A program made the position numbers and the translations under genes. DNA of 64,000 nucleotides from Symsagittifera roscoffensis (Eukaryota; Xenacoelomorpha; Acoela; Convolutidae). The notes beneath the pieces were generated by a model. That model was not told the origin of the DNA. It did not search any database and saw only the letters and a program-made list of their open reading frames with translations. The DNA is taken from contig NW_026971050.1 of the NCBI RefSeq assembly GCF_963678635.1, positions 1 through 64,000 of the forward strand, given 5' to 3'. Below are positions 47,891 through 61,129 of this stretch, in pieces. Every line of letters begins with the position of its first letter. The stretch's first letter is position 1.

Positions 47891-48574
47891 CCACTGCTTG
47901 GGCTTGGCCCGTTGTACTCCACGGGGTTGTCCGATCAGAATCAACAAGTGTCAATCGTGGTGGTTAGCGCCATGCTAGCAGTGAGATGGCTGGAGGCTAA
48001 CGCGGACACAAGTCAGCAGGAGACGGCCGTGCCGACTCCTGAGCAGCTGAGCAACGTGAAGATGAGTCGTGAATTGGATCTTTTCAGAACCACCTGCAAG
48101 GTTCTGAGGATACCTAAAGCCATTGAAAGAATATGGTCAAGGCAAAGATTGATGCCTTGGTTCCGTGCGGTGATGACATCTTGGATGTATGAACGCGCGA
48201 AGCGTCACATGTCAAGGAACACGGAAGCCTATCAATCTTTCCAGCTAGATATATGACCAGGAGCCTATAAACGAGCATTCCTGACGCACAGAAACGCGGT
48301 CACCACAGCGGTGAAGCGGGTAGCTGGAGCGCCTTGTGTTACTGAAGAGGAGAAGAAAGAGGTCTTAAAAGCTGACCTAGAACGAAACGTGAGCCTATGT
48401 CTTCACAACAGCTTTTGCAGGAACCGGGAGCAGAAGGTGAATGTGGACTTGCTACCTTGCTGCAAACCGAGGCTGTTGGAACAGGAGAGTTGGGGCACGG
48501 CCCGCAACTCCATGGACATGCTGGAGAAAGTGTTGGAAGACAGCGAAGATCAGGATGGAGAAGTGATGGAGTGA
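47888..48574 (+). pseudogene. ORF3 C-terminal segment with in-frame TGA
   Basis: A frame open from about 47860 with coding character from LYSTGLSDQNQQVS onward. It is interrupted by a TGA at 48254-48256 and continues in the same frame to a TGA at 48572. About 225 codons, helical, with Cys-containing stretches (SLCLHNSFCRN, LLPCCKPRLLEQ) and an acidic end (EDSEDQDGEVME). No family is recognised. The acidic tail and the AT-rich sequence that follows suggest 48574 is the natural end of ORF3. Confidence 0.55.
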
Positions 48575-49307
48575 AGATGACCAGAGAAGAGAAGAAAAGG
48601 AGAGAAAACTTGATTGTATTTGTGCGCTAAAATTTAAACCAACCAACCAAGTTTTGATTATTGAACTTGTTAAACTTTTTGTTTTGATCTAGTTTGGTCA
48701 GACCAAACTTTGAAAATGTTGCAATTGTTAAAATTGTTGAAATTCTTGATTTTAGTTATGGCTATTTGTGTATGTATATGAGGACTAGGTGAGTATATTT
48801 ACCTATTTATTCACGACTGAAGTTTTTAACCTGTGTAAGACACAAATTCACTGTGTGGCGACATGGTAAGTTTGAGTAAACTCGCTCGAGAAGGGTGGGT
48901 AACTCAAGAACTTTCCTAGCCACAGAGTTTCTTAGTTTTAATATTGAAAGGACCGCATAGATGACTGATTATACTTGGTGAGTGAAGTTAAGTTAATCTT
49001 AACGGGTGTGTGGCCGTGCCACGTCCCACTTTTTAATCACAAAGAGCGAAAAGAAGTTTTATGGCAAGACGACGTAAGTAGTCAGAAAAGAAATTTTATC
49101 TAGGACACTCCTCATGGTGCAAATTTTGTGAAAATGTTGAAAGGCAGTGAGATGTAGTACGATGCCATTTGTGAACACGTAGTGAGTTGAGGTGGAGTAG
49201 ATAAGTTTCATTTTCTTATGCGATTTGTTAGATTGATTACAGAAAACTGGATAACTACTTGACGATAACCCGGTGTTATGCGATCAATAGGGACATTAAT
49301 GGAGACT
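48575..49307 (+). other. 3' untranslated region of the LTR element
   Basis: About 730 bp with no gene. It contains a 9-bp inverted repeat AGTTTGGTC-A-GACCAAACT at 48691-48709 and GTAAGT splice-donor-like hexamers at 48866 and 49074. Nothing else is recognised. Confidence 0.7.
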
Positions 49308-49322
49308 TGTCCGGGGAGTATA
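49308..49322 (+). promoter_or_regulatory. Polypurine tract region
   Basis: TGTCCGGGGAGTATA directly before the TG of the 3' LTR. The purine core is GGGGAG (49313-49318), short for a plus-strand primer. The 15-nt string GACTTGTCCGGGGAG ending here is repeated inside pol at 31785. Confidence 0.6.
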
Positions 49323-50202
49323 TGTCATTCTGCCAGATGACACAGCACAACCTTCCGGCGACGTAAAAAAAAATGACTAAGGGCCTTATGAACAAAAAAG
49401 TGTTGCGAAGGAGGGTCAGAATGTTCTAGAATTTTTATTTTTAAAATTTCGATTGAAGAGTGAACATTTCTGAGAAAAAGAAAAAGACGGTCATTTTGAC
49501 TTAAAAAGACGGGAAATCAGAACGACGCCATATTTTGTGAAGAACAGTCGTACCAGAGACAGGAAAATTACGAAGCCTCTTATCGTGGCAATAACACACG
49601 ATAAGAACCTTAGCGACGGATATTTGTGGAGAAGGAGGCTTCAGTGGGGGAAGAAATGTACCACGGAACCCTCCCGGGACACGAATTATAAGAGATAAGA
49701 GTGTTATATCAAGAATATTACGGGAGCGGAGGCTTGGTCCCCCAGAGACTGTCTATGTGAAGGGACTGTATAGACTGACTGTATAGCTGCTATAATGTCA
49801 TAGATCTTAATTATCACCGTTATTATTTAATATTTCAGAGCATGAGTAGCTAGAAAAGGGAAAGGGTCAATCCATCTCCAATGGATTTAATATAGAACTG
49901 TCACACAAAAACATAATAAAATAGGTTGTTCGAGCCGGGTTTTTAATGACAATTACGTAGTCTGAGGATCCGAGACTCAGCTATGTGGTTGTGTTCGCAT
50001 GTAAACGAAAGCTGATCAAAAGTCGTTTGACTGATGGCCTAAAAATGGTAACTTTTTACTTTGCCCTAAACAGACCAGAAAATCAACTGGCAAGGTCGAG
50101 ACGGTGAAAAACGAGTAGAATTAAGGTAACTGACGCCTGCCAGTCGTTAATAGGTACTTTTTCTACGCTCCGTCGCTGTGTGATATTTGGGCGAATGTTA
50201 CA
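49323..50202 (+). repeat. 3' LTR
   Basis: 880 bp, TGTCATTCTG...GAATGTTACA, partner of 21557-22436 at about 98% identity. AATAAA at 49915-49920 is the likely poly(A) signal of the element. The base before it (A at 49322) differs from that before the 5' LTR (G at 21556), which fixes the LTR start at TG. Confidence 0.96.
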
Positions 50203-50207
50203 CATTA
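50203..50207. repeat. 3' target-site duplication of the LTR element
   Basis: CATTA, followed by TTATTCG, the satellite sequence that would have followed the insertion point. It pairs with CATTG at 21552. Confidence 0.75.
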
Positions 50208-50599
50208 TTATTCGTAAAAAGAGACAAAATATAGGTTGTAGCAGTTCTAAGAAGGAACAAGTCTAAAAACTCTAAAACCGGAAATTAAATAAGGGCTGAT
50301 TGACATTATGATTCGTAAAAAGAGACAAAATATAGGTTGTAGCAATTCTAAGAAGGAACAAGTCTAAAAACTCTAAAACCGGAAATTAAATAAGGGCTGA
50401 TTGTCATTATTATTCGTAAAAAGAGACAAAATATAGGTTGTAGCAGTTCTAAGAAGGAACAAGCCTAAAAACTCTAAAACCGGATATTAAATAAGGGCTG
50501 ATTGTCATTATTATTCGTGAAAAGAGACAAAATATAGGTTGTAGCAGTTCTAAGAAGGAACAAGTCTAAAAACTCTAAAACGGGAAAATAAATAAGGGC

Positions 50600-53500
50600 T
50601 GATTGTCATTTTTATTCGTAAAAAGAGACAAAATATAGGTAGTAGCAGTTCTAAGAAGTAACAAGTCTAAAAACTGTAAAACCGGAAATTAAATAAGGGC
50701 TGATTGTCATTATTATTCGTAAAAAGAGACAAAATATAGGTTGTAGCAGTTCTAAGAAGGAACAAGTCTACAAACTGTAAAACCGGAAATTAATTAAGGG
50801 CTGATTGTCATTATTATTTGTAAAAAGAGACAAAATATAGGTTGTAGCAGTTCAAAGAAGGAACAAGTCTAAAAATTCTAAAACCGGAAATTAAATAAGG
50901 GCTGATTGTCATTATTATTCGTAAAAAGAGACAAAATATAGGTTGTAGCAGTTCTAAGAAGGAACAAGTCTAAAAACTCTACAACCGGAAATTAAAAAAG
51001 GGCTGATTGTCATTATTATTCGTAAAAAGAGACAAAATATAGGTTGTAGCAGTTCTAAGAAATAACAAGTCTAAAAACTCTAAAACCGGAAATTAAATAA
51101 GGCTGATTGTCATTATTATTCGTAAAAAGAGACAAAATATAGGTTGTAGCAGTTCTAAGAAGGAACAAGTCTAAAAATTCTAAAACCGGAAATTAAATAA
51201 GGGCTGATTGTCATTATTGTTCGTAAAAAGAGACAAAATATAGGTTGTAGCAGTTCTAAGAAGGAACAAGTCTAAAAACTCTAAAACCGGAAACTAAATA
51301 AGGGCTGATTGTCATTATTATTCGTAAAAAGAGACAAAATATAGGTTGTAGCAGTTCTAAGAAGGAACAAGTCTAAAAACTCTAAAACCGGAAAATAAAT
51401 AAGGGCTGGTTGTCATTATTATTCGTAAAAAGAGACAAAATATAGATTGTAGCAGTTCTAAGAAGGAACAAGTCTAAAAACTTTAAAACCGGAAACTAAA
51501 TAAGGGCTGATTGTCATTATTATTCGTAAAAAGAGACACAATATAGGTTGTAGCAGTTCTAAGAAGGAACAAGCCTAAAACTCTAAAACCGGAAATTAAA
51601 TAAGGGCTGATTGTCATTATGATTCGTAAAAAGAGACAAAGTATAGGTTGTAGCAGTTCTAAGAAGGAACAAGTCTAAAAACTCTAAAACCGGAAGTTAA
51701 ATAAGGGCTGATTGTCATTTTTATTCGTAAAAAGAGACAAAATATAGGTTGTAGCAGTTCTAAGAAGGAACAAGTCTAAAAACTCTAAAACCGGAAAATA
51801 AATAAGGGCTGATTGTCATTTTTATTCGTAAAAAGAGACAAAATATAGGTAGTAGCAGTTCTAAGAAGTAACAAGTCTAAAAACTCTAAAACCGGAAATT
51901 AAATAAGTGCTGATTGTCATTATTATTCGTAAAAAGAGACAAAATATAGGTTGTAGCAGTTCTAAGAAGGAACAAGTCTAAAAATTCGAAAACCGGAAAT
52001 TAAATAAGGGCTGATTGTCATTATTATTCGTAAAAAGAAACAAAACATAGGTTGTAGCAGTTCTAAGAAGGAACAAGTCTAAAAACTCTAAAACCGGAAA
52101 TTAAATAAGGGCTGATTGTCATTATTATTCGTAAAAAGAGACAAAATATAGGTTGTAGCAGTTCTAAGAAGGAACAAGTCTAAAAACTCTAAAACCGGAA
52201 ACTAAATAAGGGCTGATTGTCATTATTATTCGTAAAAAGAGACAAAATATAGGTTGTAGCAGTTCTAAGAAGGAACAAGCCTAAAAACTCTAAAACCGGA
52301 AATTAAATAAGGGCTGATTGTCATTATTATTCGTAAAAAGAGACAAAATATAGGTTGTAGCAGTTCTAAGAAGGAACAAGTCTAAAAACTGTAAAACCGG
52401 AAATTAAATAAGGGCTGATTGTCATTATTATTCGTAAAAAGAGACAAAATATAGGTTGTAGCAGTTCTAAGAAGGAACAAGCCTAAAAACTCCAAAACCG
52501 GAAATTAAATAAGGGCTGATTGTCATTATTATTCGTAAAAAGAGACAAAATATAGGTTGTAGCAGTTCTAAGAAGGAACAAGTCTAAAAACTTTAAAACC
52601 GGAAAATAAATAAGGGCTGAATGTCATTTTTATTCGTAAAAAGAGACAAAATATAGGTAGTAGCAGTTCTAAGAAGTAACAAGTCTAAAAACTGTAAAAC
52701 CGGAAATTAAATAAGGGCTGATTGTCATTATTATTCGTAAAAAGAGACAAAATATAGGTTGTAGCAGTTCTAAGAAGGAACAAGTCTAAAAACTGTAAAA
52801 CCGGAAATTAAATAAGGGCTGATTGTCATTATTATTCGTAAAAAGAGACAAAATATAGGTTGTAGCAGTTCAAAGAAGGAACAAGTCTAAAAATTCTAAA
52901 ACCGGAAATTAAATAAGGGCTGATTGTCATTATTATTCGTAAAAAGAGACAAAATATAGGTTGTAGCAGTTCTAAGAAGGAACAATACTAAAAACTCTAA
53001 AACCGGAAATTAAAAAAGGGCTGATTCTCATTATTATTCGTAAAAAGAGACAAAATATAGGTTGTAGCAGTTCTAAGAAGGAACAAGTCTAAAAACTCTA
53101 AAACCGGAAATTAAATAAGGCTGATTGTCATTATTATTCGTAAAAAGAGACAAACTATAGGTTGTAGCAGTTCTAAGAAGGAACAAGTCTAAAAATTCTA
53201 AAACCGGAAATTAAATAAGGGCTGATTGTCATTATTGTTCGTAAAAAGAGACAAAATATAGGTTGTAGCAGTTCTAAGAAGGAACAAGTCTAAAAACTCT
53301 AAAACCGGAAATTAAATAAGGGCTGGTTGTCATTATTATTCGTAAAAAGAGACAAAATATAGATTGTAGCAGCTCTAAGAAGGAACAAGTCTAAAAATTC
53401 TAAAACCGGAAATTAAATAAGGGCTGATTGTCATTATTGTTCGTAAAAAGAGACAAAATATAGGTTGTAGCAGTTCTAAGAAGGAACAAGTCTAAAAACT

Positions 53501-55900
53501 CTAAAACCGGAAATTAAATAAGGGCTGGTTGTCATTATTATTCGTAAAAAGAGACAAAATATAGATTGTAGCAGTTCTAAGAAGGAACAAGTCTAAAAAC
53601 TTTAAAACCGGAAACTAAATAAGGGCTGATTGTCATTATTATTCGTAAAAAGAGACAAAATATAGGTTGTAGCAGTTCTAAGAAGGAACAAGCCTAAAAA
53701 CTCTAAAACCGGAAATTAAATAAGGGCTGATTGTCATTATGATTCGTAAAAAGAGACAAAGTATAGGTTGTAGCAGTTCTAAGAAGGAACAAGTCTAAAA
53801 ACTCTAAAACCGGAAGTTAAATAAGGGCTGATTGTCATTTTTATTCGTAAAAAGAGACAAAATATAGGTTGTAGCAGTTCTAAGAAGGAACAAGTCTAAA
53901 AACTCTAAAACCGGAAATTAAATAAGGGCTGATTGTCATTATTATTCGTAAAAAGAGACAAATAATAGTCTGTAGCAGTTCTAAGAAGGAACAAGTCTAA
54001 AAACTCTAAAACCGGAAATTAAATAAGTGCTGATTGTCATTATTATTCGTAAAAAGAGACAAAATATAGGTTGTAGCAGTTCTAAGAAGGAACAAGTCTA
54101 AAAACTCTAAAACCGGAAATTAAATAAGGGCTGATTGTCATTATTATTCGTAAAAAGAAACAAAACATAGGTTGTAGCAGTTCTAAGAAGGAACAAGTCT
54201 AAAAACTCTAAAACCGGAAATTAAATAAGGGCTGATTGTCATTATTATTCGTAAAAAGAGACAAAATATAGGTTGTAGCAGTTCTAAGAAGGAACAAGCC
54301 TAAAAACTCTAAAACCGGAAATTAAATAAGGGCTGATTGTCATTATTATTCGTAAAAAGAGACAAAAGATAGGTTGTAGCAGTTCTAAGAAGGAACAAGT
54401 CTAAAAACTGTAAAACCGGAAATTAAATAAGGGCTGATTGTCATTATTATTCGTAAAAAGAGACAAAATATAGGTTGTAGCAGTTCTAAGAAGGAACAAG
54501 CCTAAAAACTCCAAAACCGGAAATTAAATAAGGGCTGATTGTCATTATTATTCGTAAAAAGAGACAAAATATAGGTTGTAGCAGTTCTAAGAAGGAACAA
54601 GTCTAAAAACTCTAAAACCGGAAAATAAATAAGGGCTGATTGTCATTTTTATTCGTAAAAAGAGACAAAATATAGACAGTAGCAGTTCTAAGAAGTAACA
54701 AGTCTAAAAACTGTAAAACCGGAAATTAAATAAGGGCTGATTGTCATTATTATTCGTAAAAAGAGACAAAATATAGGTTGTAGCAGTTCTAAGAAGGAAC
54801 AAGTCTAAAAACTGTAAAACCGGAAATTAAATAAGGGCTGATTGTCATTATTATTCGTAAAAAGAGACAAAATATAGGTTGTAGCAGTTCAAAGAAGGAA
54901 CAAGTCTAAAAATTCTAAAACCGGAAATTAAATAAGGGCTGATTGTCATTATTATTCGTAAAAAGAGACAAAATATAGGTTGTAGCAGTTCTAAGAAGGA
55001 ACAAGTCTAAAAACTCTAAAACCGGAAATTAAAAAAGGGCTGATTGTCATTATTATTCGTAAAAAGAGACAAAATATAGGTTGTAGCAGTTCTAAGAAGG
55101 AACAAGTCTAAAAACTCTAAAACCGGAAATTAAATAAGGCTGATTGTCATTATTATTCGTAAAAAGAGACAAAATATAGGTTGTAGCAGTTCTAAGAAGG
55201 AACAAGTCTAAAAATTCTAAAACCGGAAATTAAATAAGGGCTGATTGTCATTATTGTTCGTAAAAAGAGACAAAATATAGGTTGTAGCAGTTCTAAGAAG
55301 GAACAAGTCTAAAAACTCTAAAACCGGAAACTAAATAAGGGCTGATTGTCATTATTATTCGTAAAAAGAGACAAAATATAGGTTGTAGCAGTTCTAAGAA
55401 GGAACAAGTCTAAAAACTCTAAAACCGGAAATTAAATAAGGGCTGGTTGTCATTATTATTCGTAAAAAGAGACAAAATATAGATTTTAGCAGTTCTAAGA
55501 AGGAACAAGTCTAAAAACTCTAAAACCGGAAACTAAATAAGGGCTGATTGTCATTATTATTCGTAAAAAGAGACAAAATATAGGTTGTAGCAGTTCTAAG
55601 AAGGAACAAGCCTAAAAACTCTAAAACCGGAAATTAAATAAGGGCTGATTGTCATTATGATTCGTAAAAAGAGACAAAGTATAGGTTGTAGCAGTTCTAA
55701 GAAGGAACAAGTCTAAAAACTCTAAAACCGGAAGTTAAATAAGGGCTGATTGTCATTTTTATTCGTAAAAAGAGACAAAATATAGGTTGTAGCAGTTATA
55801 AGAAGGAACAAGTCTAAAAACTCTAAAACTGGAAATTAAATAAGGGCTGATTGTCATTATTATTCGTAAAAAGAGACAAATAATAGGTTGTAGCAGTTCT
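50600..55900. repeat. Higher-order satellite block, about 2018-bp period
   Basis: Marker GG(T/C)AGTAG followed by GAAGTAACAAG occurs at 50639, 52657 and (as GACAGTAG) 54675, spaced 2018 bp (about 20 monomers). Marker AAAGTATAGG occurs near 51640, 53760 and 55678 (spacings about 2120 and 1918). Three rounds of a 19- to 21-mer are visible. Confidence 0.8.
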
Positions 55901-58900
55901 AAGAAGGAACAAGCCTAAAAACTCTAAAACCGGAAATTAAATAAGGGCTGATTGTCATTATTATTCGTAAAAAGAGACAAAATATAGGTTGTAGCAGTTC
56001 TAAGAAGGAACAAGTCTAAAAACTCTAAAACCGGAAATTAAATAAGGGCTGATTGTCATTTTTATTCGTAAAAAGAGACAAAAAATAGGTTGTAGCAGTT
56101 CTAAGAAGAAACAAGTCTAAAAACTCTAAAACCGGAAATTAAATTAGGGCTGATTGTCATTATTATTCGTAAAAAGAGACAAAATATAGGTTGTAGCAGT
56201 TCTAAGAAGGAACAAGTCTAAAAACTCTAAAACCGGAAATTAAATAAGTGCTGATTGTCATTATTATTCGTAAAAAGAGACAAAATATAGGTTGTAGCAG
56301 TTCTAAGAAGGAACAAGTCTAAAAATTCTAAATCCGGAAATTAAATAAGTGCTGATTGTCATTATTATTCGTAAAAAGAGACAAAATATAGGTTGTAGCA
56401 GTTCTAAGAAGGAACAAGTCTAAAAACTCTAAAACCGGAAATTAAATAAGTGCTGATTGTCATTATTATTCGTAAAAAGAGACAAAAAATAGGTTGTAGC
56501 AGTTCTAAGAAGGAACAAGTCTAAAAATTCTAAATCCGGAAATTAAATAAGTGCTGATTGTCATTATTATTCGTAAAAAGAGACAAAATATAGGTTGTAG
56601 CAGTTCTAAGAAGGAACAAGTCTAAAAACTCTAAAACCGGAAATTAAATAAGGGCTGATTGTCATTATTATTCGTAAAAAGAGACAAAGTATAGGTTGTA
56701 GCAGTTCTAAGAAGGAACAAGTCTAAAAACTCTAAAACCGGAAGTTAAATAAGGGCTGATTGTCATTTTTATTCGTAAAAAGAGACAAAATATAGGTTGT
56801 AGCAGTTCTAAGAAGGAACAAGTCTAAAAATTCTAAAACCGGAAATTAAATAAGGGCTGATTGTCATTATTATTCGTAAAAAGAGACAAAGTATAGGTTG
56901 TAGCAGTTCTAAGAAGGAACAAGTCTAAAAACTCTAAAACCGGAAGTTAAATAAGGGCTGATTGTCATTTTTATTCGTAAAAAGAGACAAAATATAGGTT
57001 GTAGCAGTTCTAAGAAGGAACAAGTCTAAAAACTCTAAAACCGGAAATTAAATAAGGGCTGATTGTCATTATTATTCGTAAAAAGAGACAAATAATAGGT
57101 TGTAGCAGTTCTAAGAAGGAACAAGTCTAAAAACTCTAAAACCGGAAATTAAATAAGTGCTGATTGTCATTATTATTCGTAAAAAGAGACAAAATATAGG
57201 TTGTAGCAGTTCTAAGAAGGAACAAGTCTAAAAATTCTAAAACCGGAAATTAAATAAGGGCTGATTGTCATTATTATTCGTAAAAAGAGACAAAACATAG
57301 GTTGTAGCAGTTCTAAGAAGGAACAAGTCTAAAAACTCTAAAACCGGAAATTAAATAAAGGCTGATTGTCATTATTATTCGTAAAAAGAGACAAAATATA
57401 GGTTGTAGCAGTTCTAAGAAGGAACAAGTCTAAAAACTCTAAAACCGGAAACTAAATAAGGGCTGAGTGTCATTATTAATCGTAAAAAGAGACAAAATAT
57501 AGGTTGTAGCAGTTCTAAGAAGGAACAAGCCTAAAAACTCTAAAACCGGAAATTGAATAAGGGCTGATTGTCATTATTATTCGTAAAAAGAGACAAAATA
57601 TAGGTTGTAGCAGTTCTAAGAAGGAACAAGTCTAAAAACTCTACAACCGGAAACTAAATAAGGGCTGATTGTCATTATTATTCGTAAAAAGAGACAAAAT
57701 ATAGGTTGTAGCAGTTCTAAGAAGGAACAAGTCTAAAAACTCTAAAACCGGAAATTAAATAAGGGCTGATTGTCATTTTTATTCGTAAAAAGAGACAAAA
57801 TATAGGTTGTAGCAGTTCTAAGAAGGAACAAGTCTAAAAACTCTAAAACCGGAAATTAAATTAGGGCTGATTGTCATTATTATTCGTAAAAAGAGACAAA
57901 ATATAGGTTGTAGCAGTTCTAAGAAGGAACAAGTCTAAAAACTCTAAAACCGGAAATTAAATAAGTGCTGATTGTCATTTTTATTCGTAAAAAGAGACAA
58001 AATTTAGGTTGTAGCAGTTCTAAGAAGGAACAAGTCTAAAAATTCTAAATCCGGAAATTAAATAAGTGCTGATTGTCATTATTATTCGTAAAAAGAGACA
58101 AAATATAGGTTGTAGCAGTTCTAAGAAGGAACAAGTCTAAAAACTCTAAAACCGGAAATTAAATAACGGCTGATTGTCATTATTATTCGTAAAAAGAGAC
58201 AAAATATAGGTTGTAGCATTTCTAAGAAGGAACAAGTCTAAAAACTCTAAAACCGGAAATTAAATAAGGGCTGATTGTCATTATTATTCGTAAAAAGAGA
58301 CAAAATGTAGGTTGTAGCAGTTCTAAGAAGGAACAAGTCTAAAAACTCTAAAAGCGGAAACTAAATAAGGGCTTTTTGTCATTATTATTTGTAAAAAGAA
58401 ACAAAATATAGGTTGTAGCAGTTCTAAGAAGGAACAAGTCTAAAAAATCTAAAACCGGAAACTAAATAAGGGCTGATTGTCATTATTATTCGTAAAAAGA
58501 GACAAAATATAGGTTGTAGCAGTTCTAAGAAGGAACAAGTCTAAAAAATCTAAAACCGGAAACTAAATAAGGGTTGATTGTCATTATTATTCGTAAAAAG
58601 AGACAAAATATAGGTTGTAGCAGTTCTAAGAAGGAACAAGTCTAAAAATTCTAAAACCGGAAATTAAATGAGGGCTGATTGTCATTATTATTCGTAAAAA
58701 GAGACAAAATATAGGTTGTAGCAGTTCTAAGAAGGAACAAGTCTAAGAACTCTAAAACCGGAAATTAAATAAGGGCTGATTGTCATTATTATTCGTAAAA
58801 AGAGACAAAATATAGGTTGTAGCAGTTCTAAGAAGGAACAAGCCTAAAAACTCTAAAACCGGAAATTAAATAAAGGCTGATTGTCATTATTATTCGTAAA

Positions 58901-61129
58901 AAGAGACAAAATATAGGTTGTAGCAGTTCTAAGAAGGAACAAGTCTAAAAACTCTAAAACCGGAAATTAAATCAGGGCTGATTGTCATTAATAATCGTAA
59001 AAACAGACAAAATATAGGTTGTAGCAGTTCTAAGAAGGAACAAGTCTAAAAACTCTAAAACCGGAAATTAAATAAGGGCTGATTGTCATTATTATTCGTA
59101 AAAAGAGACATAGTATAGGTTGTAGCAGTTCTAAGAAGGAACAAGTCTAAAAACTCTAAAACCGGAAATTAAATAAGGGCTGATTGTCATTATTATTTGT
59201 AAAAAGAGACAAAATATAGGTTGTAGCAGTTCTAAGAAGGAACAAGTCTAAAAACTCTAAAACCGGAAAATAAATAAGGGCTGATTGTCATTATTATTCG
59301 TAAAAAGAGACAAAAAATAGGTTGTAGCAGTTCTAAGAAAGAACAAGTCTAAAAACTCTAAAACCGGAAATTAAATAAGGGCTGATTGTCATTATTATTT
59401 GTAAAAAGAGACAAAATATAGGTTGTAGCAGTTCTAAGAAGGAACAAGTCTAAAAACTCTAAAACCGGAAATTAAATAAGGGCTGATTGTCATTATGATT
59501 CGTAAAAAGAGACAAAATATAGGTTGTAGCAGTTCTAAGAAGGAACAAGTCTAAAAACTCTAAAACCGGAAATTAAATAAGGGCTGATTGTCATTATTAT
59601 TCGTAAAAAGAGACAAAATATAGGTTGTAGCAGTTCTAAGAAGGAACAAGTCTAAAAACTCTAAAACCGGAAATTAAATCAGGGCTGATTGTCATTAATA
59701 ATCGTAAAAACAGACAAAATATAGGTTGTAGCAGTTCTAAGAACTAACAAGTCTAAAAACTCTAAAACCGGAAATTAAATAAGGGCTGATTGTCATTATT
59801 ATTCGTAAAAAGAGACAAAGTATAGGTTGTAGCAGTTCTAAGAAGGAACAAGTCTAAAAACTCTAAAACCGGAAATTAAACAAGGGCTGATTGTCATTAT
59901 TATTTGTAAAAAGAGACAAAATATAGGTTGTAGCAGTTCTAAGAAGGAACAAGTCTAAAAACTCTAAAACCGGAAATTAAATAAGGGCTGATTGTCATTA
60001 TTATTCGTAAAAAGAGACAAAAAATTGGTTGTAGCAGTTCTAAGAAGGAACAAGTCTAAAAACTCTAAAACCGGAAATTAAATCAGGGCTGATTGTCATT
60101 AATAATCGTAAAAACAGACAAAATATAGGTTGTAGCAGTTCTAAGAAGGAACAAGTCGAAAAACTCTAAAACCGGAAATTAAATAAGGGCTGATTGTCAT
60201 TATTATTCGTAAAAAGAGACAAAGTATAGGTTGTAGCAGTTCTAAGAAGGAACAAGTCTAAAAACTCTAAAACCGGAAATTAAACAAGGGCTGATTGTCA
60301 TTATTATTTGTAAAAAGAGACAAAATATAGGTTGTAGCAGTTCTAAGAAGGAACAAGTCTAAAAACTCTAAAACCGGAAATTAAATAAGGGCTGATTGTC
60401 ATTATTATTCGTAAAAAGAGACAAAAAATTGGTTGTAGCAGTTCTAAGAAGGAACAAGTCTAAAAACTCTAAAACCGGAAATTAAATAAGGGCTGATTGT
60501 CATTATTATTTGTAAAAAGAGACAAAATATAGGTTGTAGCAGTTCTAAGAAGGAACAAGTCTAAAAACTCTAAAACCGGAAATTAAATAAGGGCTGATTG
60601 TCATTATGATTCGTAAAAAGAGACAAAATATAGGTTCTAGCAGTTCTAAGAAGGAACAAGTCTAAAAACTCTAAAACCGGAAATTAAATAAGGGCTGATT
60701 GTCGTTTTTATTTGTAAAAAGAGACAAATATAGGTTGTAGCAGTTCTAAGAAGGAACAAGCCTAAAAACTCTAAAACCGGAAATTAAATAAGGGCTGATT
60801 GTCATTATTATTCGTAAAAACAGACAAAATATAGGTTGTAGCAGTTCTAAGAAGGAACAAGTCTAAAAACTCTAAAACCGGAAATTAAATAAGGGCTGAT
60901 TGTCATTATTATTCGTAAAAAGAGACAAAATATAGGTTGTAGCAGTTCTAAGAAGGAACAAGTCTAAAAACTCTAAAACCGGAAATTAAATAAGGGCTGA
61001 TTGTCATTATTGTTCGTAAAAAGAGACAAAATATAGGTTGTAGCAGTTCTAAGAAGGAACAAGTCTAAAAACTCTAAAACCGGAAACTAAATAAGGGCTG
61101 ATTGTCATTATTATTCGTAAAAAGAGACA

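Larger units (their letters stand above)
21557..50202 (+). mobile_element. Giant Ty3/gypsy-type LTR retrotransposon with nested LINE
   Basis: A complete element bounded by two 880-bp LTRs that start TG and end CA, with a primer-binding site, 3-kb leader, gag-pol in PR-RT-RNase H-IN order (the Ty3/gypsy order), a second giant coding unit (ORF3) and a short polypurine tract. The total is 28,646 bp; removing the nested LINE and one copy of its target duplication leaves about 24.3 kb, very large for an LTR element. All coding is on the plus strand. Unusual cargo is a macro-like domain at the pol C-terminus and two SGNH-esterase-like domains in ORF3. The copy is non-autonomous as read: RT motif A lacks its Asp, gag-pol has stops and frame changes, and ORF3 is broken at several points. 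LTR identity near 98% suggests fairly recent insertion into the satellite. Confidence 0.95.

Noticed and set aside
35381-48574. ORF3 as an envelope gene
   Set aside because: No signal peptide, membrane anchor or Cys-rich ectodomain pattern was seen; the recognisable parts are SGNH-like.
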